Positions 1-6,514 of a stretch of 7,540 nt of DNA are shown piece after piece (positions within the stretch are counted from its first letter, which is position 1; each line of letters begins with the position of its first letter). The DNA lies in contig USQY01000062.1 of the NCBI GenBank assembly GCA_900557045.1, positions 1-7,540 of the forward strand, given 5' to 3'. The notes under the pieces are model-generated. The model was not told the origin of the DNA. It saw only the letters and a program-made list of their open reading frames with translations, and ran no database searches. The translations under genes were made by a program, and so were the position numbers. Origin of the DNA: an uncultured Clostridium sp. Lineage in GTDB: Bacteria; Bacillota; Clostridia; TANB77; CAG-508.

Positions 1-191
1 TATTTAGATATTTTATATATTGTTTCTTGTATACTATTACAATCTATTATTATTATTAAATTATTTGTTAGCATTTTATAATTTACTTCATCATGAAATA
101 TACAACCAACTTCTATATTTCCTAACAACTGTATTTCTTTTTCATATAAAGATTTTCCAAGCCATTTAATATAGTTCCAATATTCTTCCAA
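1..191 (-). CDS. Unrecognised gene, TTG start, 3' end cut by window edge
   Basis: A reading frame with no stop runs from a TTG at 191-189 to the left edge, giving 63 visible codons. It begins (Met)EEYWNYIKWLGKSLYEKE and continues with IQLLGNIEVGCIFHDE and LTNNLIIIIDCNS. The start is set by a strong GGAGGT seven bases upstream (199-204), and no ATG fits that site. The first in-frame ATG (75-77) is deep inside the frame and has no clear site. The gene follows the TuaH-like glycosyltransferase gene by 18 nt, so it belongs to the same operon and probably to glycan synthesis. I do not recognise the family from this fragment. No signal peptide or membrane helix is obvious, so a cytoplasmic protein is likely. 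The run of hydrophobic residues LIIIID could be a beta strand ending in an acidic residue, as in Rossmann-type folds, but that is speculative. Confidence 0.65.
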   Translation of the reverse strand, partial: MEEYWNYIKWLGKSLYEKEIQLLGNIEVGCIFHDEVNYKMLTNNLIIIIDCNSIQETIYKISK

Positions 192-198
192 AATAAGA

Positions 199-204
199 AC
201 CTCC
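199..204 (-). promoter_or_regulatory. Ribosome binding site for the TTG-start gene
   Basis: GGAGGT on the minus strand lies seven bases before TTG at 191-189. It is the deciding evidence for a non-ATG start. It falls in the short gap after the TAA of the upstream glycosyltransferase gene. Confidence 0.75.
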
Positions 205-209
205 ACTCT

Positions 210-1496
210 TTATTCATATTTTTGTAATAATTCAACTATTATTTTTGCTTTTTTATCCCAAGTATTATCATTTGCTTCTTTCTTTAAAAGTTGCAAATAC
301 TCTTGATTTTTTTCTAATTCAAGTGATTTATCTAGCAGCTTAACAAACTCTTCTTTGTTTTTAGCAATATTTACACATTTATATTTTTTGCATTCATTCA
401 TTTCTGTTGTAACTATAGGTTTTCCTAAAGCCATATACTCAAATAGTTTTACTGGTGATGTTGCTTTTGTAATATCATTTATTTTAAATGGAATTGTGCA
501 AACATTAAATTTACTAGCATAATTTTGTAAAACATCATAGTTCCTTTTACCTAGAAAATAAACATTTTTATATTCATTTACATTTGACTTTTCAAACGAA
601 TCATCATATTTTACTCCAAAGAAAACTATATTATAATTAGGTCTTTTTTTTGCTAGGTAATTTATTAAATCATAATCCATCCAACTTGCTAAAGCCCCAT
701 AATATCCAATTATTGGATTTTTGTTTTGAAGAATTTCTTCAAAATCTTTATCAAACTTATAGTTATAATCTATATTATTAAAATGTTCATAATCAACACC
801 ATTGCATGAAAAAGCTAATTTTTCTTTACCTCTTTTTTTTATTACATCTTCTTCTAATTTATCAGCAGTAACAATTACAAATACATTTTCTTTATCTTGT
901 AACATATAATTATACTTATCAATTGTATTTTTAGGTACTTCACTTGTTCCTACTATTAATGGACTAATATCATCTATATATTCATATATAATTTTAAATC
1001 CTTGTGCAATATAATTTTTTAATTCATTTAATGTAATATTGTAATCTGTTGAATAAAATTGAATATATTTATTTTTATTTGATAATTTAACCTTTTCCAT
1101 AATTATTCTTTTAATTACAGTATTCTTTAAATTAACTAAATATAAATTATCATAAATTTTCTTTATATCCTTTACTTTGTCTGTCATAGTAGTTACTTCA
1201 TACAATATTAAACAATTCTCTTTGGCAAGATTTTTTGCAATATGCTGTGGTCTTTGAAATAATGGAACATTCCACCCAAAATTACTTCTCCATATTATAA
1301 TCCTGTCATAGTTTGTTTTTAATATAGTTTCAACTAAATCTTCATATTTTTTCTTATTAACTTTGTAATATATATTTGAAAATATATTAATTTTACTTCC
1401 ATATCTAGCTATAAAATATTTCCAAAGTTTTTTTAAAGTTTTTAATAATCCATCTTTTTTTAATACACTTTTAATTTTAGAAATTTTATCTTTCAT
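210..1496 (-). CDS. GT-B glycosyltransferase, QRPQH type, TuaH-like
   Basis: The protein has 428 residues and no membrane helix. Residues 1-50 are basic and amphipathic. The GT-B fold starts at IIIWRSNFGW (66-75) with PLFQRPQHIAKNLA (78-91), the hallmark of a glycosyltransferase group that includes TuaH of teichuronic acid synthesis. It continues with IIYEYIDD (169-176), VIVTADKL (207-214), NGVD (232-235), IIGYYGAL (262-269), NVYFLG (311-316) and SPVKLFEYMALGKPIVTT (347-364), whose Glu353 is in the usual donor-binding place. It probably adds one sugar from a nucleotide donor to the lipid-linked glycan; the sugar is unknown. GAGGT lies eight bases before the ATG. The upstream membrane-protein gene ends 14 nt away. 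Its GT-B domain is clearly related to the one in the 674-residue enzyme of the same operon. Confidence 0.87.
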   Translation of the reverse strand: MKDKISKIKSVLKKDGLLKTLKKLWKYFIARYGSKINIFSNIYYKVNKKKYEDLVETILKTNYDRIIIWRSNFGWNVPLFQRPQHIAKNLAKENCLILYEVTTMTDKVKDIKKIYDNLYLVNLKNTVIKRIIMEKVKLSNKNKYIQFYSTDYNITLNELKNYIAQGFKIIYEYIDDISPLIVGTSEVPKNTIDKYNYMLQDKENVFVIVTADKLEEDVIKKRGKEKLAFSCNGVDYEHFNNIDYNYKFDKDFEEILQNKNPIIGYYGALASWMDYDLINYLAKKRPNYNIVFFGVKYDDSFEKSNVNEYKNVYFLGKRNYDVLQNYASKFNVCTIPFKINDITKATSPVKLFEYMALGKPIVTTEMNECKKYKCVNIAKNKEEFVKLLDKSLELEKNQEYLQLLKKEANDNTWDKKAKIIVELLQKYE

Positions 1497-1510
1497 AATT
1501 CAAGACCTCA

Positions 1511-2905
1511 TTATATCCCGGTATTAATATTTTCACTACCATGACTTTTTCTTTTATTCTTTATAACTTTTACAATTTCATATACGCACCATGGAACTAA
1601 AATCCAAAATGTTAAAAATGTTATATATACATATCTTGTAGATGGTACTGGCATAGATGGTATTAAACTTAGTGTATTATATAAAGATGGTAATATAATT
1701 AATATTAATTTCTTGTTTTTCTTAATAACTACCAACACAATAATAGCAATTATGCTAGCATACATATATATCGCTGGTCTCATTGTGTATATTCCCAAAG
1801 CTCCATTTTGATACTTTCTTGTAACATCTTTTATTTTTTCTATAACATCTGGAAGTTTTGAATTTTCTTTTAACTCTGGATATATGTCTTCATATATATA
1901 TAATTCTGTTTCTGTAAACATTCCTGCTACATATGATTCACTAAAAGGCCATGGACTGTAGAAAAAAGATGTTAGTTTTACATATTGTTTAATAAGTTCC
2001 GCAGGATATTCTAATGCTTTTTCTGCAAATAATTTTACATATTCACTTGAATTTTCTTTTAAAGTTTCTGTATTTTGGGTTTGAATACTATAGTCCATAT
2101 TATATTGTGAAAAATTTTGTTTCAATTGTTCTGTATTTACATACTTTTCTAATGTTCTCATTTCTTCTTCTGTAAATTCTTTTTCATTAACTAATAGTCT
2201 TCCGAAAAAATGTGTAATAGGTGCATATTTATTAGCATAATTTGCTTCCTGAATGTGCAATATTTTAAATCCTACTGTTGTCATCATAATATAAGATAGC
2301 ACAAAAAATGCAAAACATATTCTAAACATTTTTTCTTTTCTATAAATTATTATAATGGATAACATTCCTAATATAGAAACTAATATTCCATTATGTCTAA
2401 ATAAAGTAATTAGTAATATAGTAAGCGTAAATAAAATAGCATGTTTGCAATTTTTTATCCATTCTTTATCATTTATTATGTCTATTACAAATGCCACAAA
2501 TAAAACTATCCATATGGCATATAAAGTATCTTTAAGCATATTAACTGCAAGATTAAAGTTTAGTGGTGTTATAGAAAATAAACAAGATATAATAAATAAA
2601 AACCACCTTTTCACTCCATAATATTTTTCTAATCTAGCTAGTGCATAAGAAAAAACAAATGCTATAATTAAAATTTGTACTATAATAACTATAGTAGGCA
2701 TATTCCAAATTTTAGTTAAAAGCCCTATCCCAATTGTAACATAGGCTGGATGCCAATTGTCTATTTCACCTGTTTGTACTTGATTCCACTGTACCATAGC
2801 ATCTGGTGACATAATCCCTGGATAAAATACAAGTAGCATAAATAAAAATACAATCAACATAGGAATAGCATACAGTACAATGGAAGGAATTTTTAATTTT
2901 TTCAT
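1511..2905 (-). CDS. Polytopic membrane protein resembling DUF6020 family, possibly GT-C-like
   Basis: A 464-residue integral membrane protein. I prefer the Met at 2905 because AAAGGA lies 12 bases upstream; a Met at 2917 (adding MIIN) touches that same site with no spacer. Helices are visible near residues 8-28, 68-88, 101-121, 127-143, 156-186, 196-214, 379-395, 399-415 and 426-448. The first outside loop has YPGIMSPDAMVQW (28-40, Asp35) and WHPAY (51-55). Later marks are MLKD (123-126), FRHNG (169-173) and a late SMPVPSTRYVY (417-427). A large outside domain spans about 215-375. An early acidic loop, many helices and a big soluble loop suit GT-C enzymes that use lipid-linked sugars, and I recall this pattern in DUF6020 proteins. 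Function is inferred, not shown. It would act outside the membrane on the exported glycan, or on sugar donors for it. Confidence 0.7.
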   Translation of the reverse strand: MKKLKIPSIVLYAIPMLIVFLFMLLVFYPGIMSPDAMVQWNQVQTGEIDNWHPAYVTIGIGLLTKIWNMPTIVIIVQILIIAFVFSYALARLEKYYGVKRWFLFIISCLFSITPLNFNLAVNMLKDTLYAIWIVLFVAFVIDIINDKEWIKNCKHAILFTLTILLITLFRHNGILVSILGMLSIIIIYRKEKMFRICFAFFVLSYIMMTTVGFKILHIQEANYANKYAPITHFFGRLLVNEKEFTEEEMRTLEKYVNTEQLKQNFSQYNMDYSIQTQNTETLKENSSEYVKLFAEKALEYPAELIKQYVKLTSFFYSPWPFSESYVAGMFTETELYIYEDIYPELKENSKLPDVIEKIKDVTRKYQNGALGIYTMRPAIYMYASIIAIIVLVVIKKNKKLILIILPSLYNTLSLIPSMPVPSTRYVYITFLTFWILVPWCVYEIVKVIKNKRKSHGSENINTGI

Positions 2906-2917
2906 ATTTATAATCAT

Positions 2918-2923
2918 TCCTTT
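2918..2923 (-). promoter_or_regulatory. Ribosome binding site that decides the DUF6020-like start
   Basis: AAAGGA on the minus strand directly abuts an ATG at 2917 and stands 12 bases before a second in-frame ATG at 2905. The zero spacing rules against the first ATG; the spacing to the second is long but workable. Either way the protein changes by only four residues. Confidence 0.5.
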
Positions 2924-2936
2924 CTATCTTTTACAT

Positions 2937-4961
2937 TTATTTCACATAATTAAATATTAAATTTTTGTCTATATTACTCCATTTTTCTAAAAAATATTCT
3001 CCCTTTTCTCTTATTAATTTATCGTGCGCACTTGTACCACTTTTAGTTGTTTGATGTGGTAAATGACCTACACCTAAATATTTAGAATAATATATTTCTT
3101 TACCTTCATTTCTTACTTTCAATGATAAATCTGTGTCTTCATAACAAGTTGGATCATAATTCAAATCAAATTTTCCTATTTTATTAAACAAATCTTTTTC
3201 AATTATAAATCCACAAGTTGCTAAATAACCTATATCTTTTCTAGCAATCGAATTTGGTGGCATATAACAATGTTCATATGCATCAACAACTTTGTATGCA
3301 AAACCTTTTGAATTAAACCATCCAGCTCCCCAACCTATTGCTCCAACACTTTCATTATTTGATATGGTATTTAAATATGAATCTAACCAATATTTATTTA
3401 AAATCCATTCATCACTATCCAAGAATAATATATATTTACCTGTAGAATTCTCTACTCCTAAATTTCTTCCAGATGAGCAACCATTTTTTGTATTTCTCAC
3501 TAATGTTATATTATTTCCATATTTTTCTTGCATAATCTCATAAGACCCATCTGTACTCATGTTATCTACTACAACTATTTGATAGTTATATCTTGAATTG
3601 AATTTTAATAATGTATCTATACAATGCATTATAACTTTTTTATTATTATAATTTAATACAACAACTGATACACTACCATATAATTTGTCATCTATTTTAT
3701 TAGCTTTTTCTGGAAATAATACATCTAACATTACAGAACATCTATTATACCAATTATTATTATATATAAATTCATCTCTTAAACCTGAGGTTTTTTCTTC
3801 TTTATTAGTTTCTTTAATTTTGTTTAGCCAATCTTTTGCATTACAACTTGTATATACGTTTGGATAATTTTCTATATCTGGTAATGTTGTAGCTAAAACA
3901 GGAACATTCATTGATATATATTCAAATATTTTTAATGGAGATACATAGTCTCCTATTTTTCCAACTTTAAACGGTAATATTGCAAAATCACTATATTTTA
4001 AATATGCAGGTAACTCTATTTGTTTCTTTATTCCTAAAAAATGTACATTTTTTGGCATTTTATTTACTATATTAGTAATTCCTGAATAATCTCCAATTAA
4101 ATTAATTGAAATTTTTTCATCACTATTTGCTACCTTTTCAATAATATCCCAATCAAACCATTCTCCCCATAAAGAACCATAATACAATAAAGTTTTTTCT
4201 CCTGTTATTAAATCTTCTGGTTTATCATATACTTTTCTAGGTTCGAAAATTTCATCATCTACTGCATTTGCTAAGTAATACACCTTTTTAGGTTGTTCAC
4301 AGTACTTCTTAACATATTCTTCTGTTTGAGAAACCAATTTTTGAGCTGTAGCAACTATCATATCTGCATTATTAAGCATCATTATTAAAGTTTCTCTATT
4401 AAAGAACATAGAACCTAATGAAGTTTCCCAGTTATCTATATTTTCATATATAATTTTTGCTCTTTTCATTTTAGCCATTGCTAAAAATTTATCAAATAAT
4501 TTAATAGGCGCCTCAAAAATAAATACATCATTTTCTTTAACTGTATCTTCTAATTTTTCATAATTTACATTATTAATAAATTTATGATATGTTGTAGGAA
4601 TAGAAATTAATGGTATATTTGTTTCACTGCATTCATATGCATAAATATAATATATAGAAAATCCCATTTTATTAAATATTTTTGATAACTGTGAAGAACG
4701 TTGACCTCCTCCTACATCGTAATATGGAACGGTCGCAAAAATATATATATTTCTTTCATTTTTATATAAAATATCTTCATTATTTTTTTCTTCATTTAAA
4801 TTAAAATTCTTATATTTTTCAAGTATTGAAACACAACTTTTTTTATTTATTAAATTTAGTTTCATTTTAATTTTATATATTATTGCACTCATTGTTCCTT
4901 TAAAGCCATGATATTTATAGTGATTTATAACTTTGCTAAAATATTTTTTTATTCTTTTCAT
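2937..4961 (-). CDS. Two-domain glycosyltransferase: GT-B (GT1/GT4-like) fused to GT-A (GT2)
   Basis: The 674-residue protein joins two sugar-transfer modules. Residues 1-40 are basic and amphipathic. About 70-420 form a GT-B fold: a GGGQR loop (84-88), IIYENIDNW (170-178), NAVD (232-235), LLYYGSLWG (258-266), NVHFLG (305-310) and SPLKIFEYI (341-349), whose Glu347 is in the usual nucleotide-sugar-binding place. About 430-674 form a GT2 GT-A domain: VVVLNYNN (433-440), VVVDNMSTDGS (463-473), the metal-binding LDSDEW (514-519), a C-terminal YEDTDLSLKVRNEG (607-620) with ED as likely catalytic acids, and HLPHQ (633-637). No membrane helices are seen, so it is cytoplasmic or peripheral. It probably adds two successive sugars to the exported glycan; donors and acceptors are unknown. 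The start is supported by AGGAGA nine bases upstream. The gap to the ATPase gene is 15 nt. Confidence 0.88.
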   Translation of the reverse strand: MKRIKKYFSKVINHYKYHGFKGTMSAIIYKIKMKLNLINKKSCVSILEKYKNFNLNEEKNNEDILYKNERNIYIFATVPYYDVGGGQRSSQLSKIFNKMGFSIYYIYAYECSETNIPLISIPTTYHKFINNVNYEKLEDTVKENDVFIFEAPIKLFDKFLAMAKMKRAKIIYENIDNWETSLGSMFFNRETLIMMLNNADMIVATAQKLVSQTEEYVKKYCEQPKKVYYLANAVDDEIFEPRKVYDKPEDLITGEKTLLYYGSLWGEWFDWDIIEKVANSDEKISINLIGDYSGITNIVNKMPKNVHFLGIKKQIELPAYLKYSDFAILPFKVGKIGDYVSPLKIFEYISMNVPVLATTLPDIENYPNVYTSCNAKDWLNKIKETNKEEKTSGLRDEFIYNNNWYNRCSVMLDVLFPEKANKIDDKLYGSVSVVVLNYNNKKVIMHCIDTLLKFNSRYNYQIVVVDNMSTDGSYEIMQEKYGNNITLVRNTKNGCSSGRNLGVENSTGKYILFLDSDEWILNKYWLDSYLNTISNNESVGAIGWGAGWFNSKGFAYKVVDAYEHCYMPPNSIARKDIGYLATCGFIIEKDLFNKIGKFDLNYDPTCYEDTDLSLKVRNEGKEIYYSKYLGVGHLPHQTTKSGTSAHDKLIREKGEYFLEKWSNIDKNLIFNYVK

Positions 4962-4970
4962 TTTAAAATT

Positions 4971-4976
4971 TCTCCT
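4971..4976 (-). promoter_or_regulatory. Ribosome binding site for the two-domain glycosyltransferase
   Basis: AGGAGA on the minus strand lies nine bases before the ATG at 4961 and directly follows the TAA of the ATPase gene (4977-4979). Termination of one gene therefore places ribosomes at the next start. Confidence 0.65.
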
Positions 4977-5711
4977 TTAACTCATCATAAATTTTTCATA
5001 TTCTTGGCAAATTTCTTTAGGTTTGCCTATTTTCTTTATTGTTCCATTTTCAAGCCATACAACTCTATCACATAATGATTCTATTTGTCCTAATGAGTGT
5101 GAAACAAAAAGTACTGTTGTTCCACCTTTTATCATGGTTTTCATTTTGTTTTCACTTTTTTGTTGGAAAGCAATATCTCCAACCGATAATATTTCATCTA
5201 CTATAAGAATTTCTGGATCAACTATTGTTGCGATAGAAAAAGCTAGTCTCGTAACCATTCCAGAAGAAAAATTTCTAACTGGTACATCTAAAAAATCTCT
5301 CAATTCTGAAAATTCAACTATTTCATCAAATTTTTGCTCTATAAACTCTTTGGAATATCCTAAAATAGCACCATTTAAATATATGTTTTCTCTAGCTGTT
5401 AAATCCATATCAAAACCTGCACCTAATTCTATCATAGGACATATAGTACCATATCTTTCTACAGTTCCTTTAGTTGGTTTCATAACACCTGCTACTATTT
5501 TTAGCAATGTTGATTTTCCTGCTCCATTGCAGCCTACAAAACCTATAACTTCACCTTTATTAACTTCAAAATTAATATCTCTCAAAGCCCAAAATTCTTT
5601 TTTTGGTTCCTTTTTTTTGGGTTTAAATAAATTAATAAAAAACAATTTCAATGAAAAATTTTTTTCTATCCCTAAATTAAATTTCATTGATACATCTTTA
5701 ATCTTTATCAT
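4977..5711 (-). CDS. Polysaccharide/teichoic-acid ABC exporter, ATP-binding subunit (Wzt/TagH type)
   Basis: A 244-residue ABC ATPase that should power the permease encoded just upstream. Visible motifs are Walker A GCNGAGKST (60-68), a Q-loop region IELGAGFDMDLTARENIYLNG-like (94-114, with Glu95 in the Gln place as is common in this family), the signature FSSGM (148-152) in place of LSGGQ, Walker B ILIVDE (168-173), the D-loop SVGD (176-179) and the H-loop His205. A Lys-rich insert at about residues 25-40 before WALRDINFEV is typical of the Wzt/TagH/RfbB group. The protein stops right after the nucleotide-binding fold. It therefore lacks the C-terminal carbohydrate-binding domain that long Wzt proteins use to recognise capped chains, and the C-terminal extension of TagH. 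The start is supported by AGGAGG four bases upstream. An A8 tract lies at codons 32-34. Confidence 0.93.
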   Translation of the reverse strand: MIKIKDVSMKFNLGIEKNFSLKLFFINLFKPKKKEPKKEFWALRDINFEVNKGEVIGFVGCNGAGKSTLLKIVAGVMKPTKGTVERYGTICPMIELGAGFDMDLTARENIYLNGAILGYSKEFIEQKFDEIVEFSELRDFLDVPVRNFSSGMVTRLAFSIATIVDPEILIVDEILSVGDIAFQQKSENKMKTMIKGGTTVLFVSHSLGQIESLCDRVVWLENGTIKKIGKPKEICQEYEKFMMS

Positions 5712-5715
5712 ATTT

Positions 5716-5721
5716 CCTCCT
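5716..5721 (-). promoter_or_regulatory. Ribosome binding site for the ABC ATPase, overlapping tandem stop codons
   Basis: AGGAGG on the minus strand lies four bases before the ATG at 5711. It overlaps the last of three in-frame TAG codons (5720-5728) that end the permease gene, a layout that suits translational coupling of the two exporter subunits. Confidence 0.7.
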
Positions 5722-5725
5722 ACTA

Positions 5726-6514
5726 CTATATATAATATATAAATTTATCTTGAGTCTTCTTAAATACTATAACTCCAATTAGTAATGTTAAAAGTGATGT
5801 TATTGCACATATTGCAAAAGTAAATGGAGTTGGTGCTTCATTATATAAAATAATTCTTCTTGCAAAATTAATATAATGATATAATGGGTTTAATTTAAAA
5901 AACTGTTGAAACTGTACAGATATCATATTAATATCATACATAATAGGAGTTAAATACATCCATATTGTCATTACAATTCCATATATATAAAACATATCTC
6001 TTAAAAATACTGATACTGATGATAATATTAATCCCATTCCTAAAGTAAATATAAATAAACATATATATGCATATGGTAGTAATAAATGATATATATTTAG
6101 TGGTGTACCTGTTATTAATATAATTGCATATAAAGGAATTAAAGTTAGTAAAAAATTTATCCCTACAAATAAACACTTTGAAAGTGGAAATATATATTTA
6201 GGAATGTATATTTTATTAATCAATCCAAAGTTTGCCACCACTGAACTCATTGCTAAATTTGAAGCTTCATTAAAATAATTAAACATTACTAAGCCTGTAA
6301 GTAAATATACTAAATAATTTACCCCCGGTGTACTAAATTTAAATATATTAGAAAACACCAAAGCCATTACTGCCATTGTTAATATTGGGTATAACAAACT
6401 CCAAAGTACTCCTAAAATAGATCTTTTATATTTTACTTTAAAATCTCTTCCTATTAATTGACATAACAAAAATTTATATTTTTTTAAACTTAAACAAATA
6501 TTCTTTATAAACAT
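5726..6514 (-). CDS. Polysaccharide/teichoic-acid ABC exporter, permease subunit (Wzm/TagG type)
   Basis: The protein has 262 residues, typical for ABC-2 type polysaccharide permeases (PF01061). The frame is open to an ATG at 6568, but I chose the ATG at 6514 because AGGAGG lies five bases upstream and the homologous part begins there. An amphipathic N-terminus carries the family signature RDFKVKYKRSILGVLWSLLYP-like segment at about residues 23-43. About six membrane helices follow (near 36-56, 66-88, 113-135, 145-168, 175-192, 232-251). The cytoplasmic FLRDM (170-174) and the LNPLYHYINFARR segment (208-220) near the end are also family marks. It should pair with the ATPase encoded 14 nt downstream to move a lipid-linked glycan across the membrane. 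The gene ends in three in-frame TAG codons. The substrate (teichoic acid, rhamnan-like glycan or capsule) cannot be told from the permease. Confidence 0.9.
   Translation of the reverse strand: MFIKNICLSLKKYKFLLCQLIGRDFKVKYKRSILGVLWSLLYPILTMAVMALVFSNIFKFSTPGVNYLVYLLTGLVMFNYFNEASNLAMSSVVANFGLINKIYIPKYIFPLSKCLFVGINFLLTLIPLYAIILITGTPLNIYHLLLPYAYICLFIFTLGMGLILSSVSVFLRDMFYIYGIVMTIWMYLTPIMYDINMISVQFQQFFKLNPLYHYINFARRIILYNEAPTPFTFAICAITSLLTLLIGVIVFKKTQDKFIYYI

Noticed and set aside
44..57. A short trinucleotide repeat (TAT/TTA run)
   Set aside because: It encodes consecutive Ile codons in the left-edge gene and is expected by chance in A+T-rich coding DNA.
2355..2621. An 88-codon plus-strand open frame inside the DUF6020-like gene
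   Set aside because: It lies wholly opposite a coherent membrane-protein frame and shows no independent start signal or family features.
3292..3543. An 83-codon plus-strand open frame inside the two-domain glycosyltransferase gene
   Set aside because: It is antisense to conserved GT2 motifs, which explain the sequence fully.
3685..3867. A 60-codon plus-strand open frame opposite the end of the GT-B domain
   Set aside because: It is short, antisense to coding sequence and has no supporting site.
5023..5742. A 239-codon open frame on the plus strand opposite the ABC ATPase gene
   Set aside because: It is antisense to a clear ABC ATPase with all motifs intact. Its translation has no recognisable domain and no ribosome binding site of the kind the real genes use. 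It is a shadow caused by codon bias.
5934..6176. An 80-codon minus-strand frame inside the permease gene
   Set aside because: It is an alternate frame of a conserved membrane protein, made of low-complexity Ile/Tyr/Asn codons and without a start signal.
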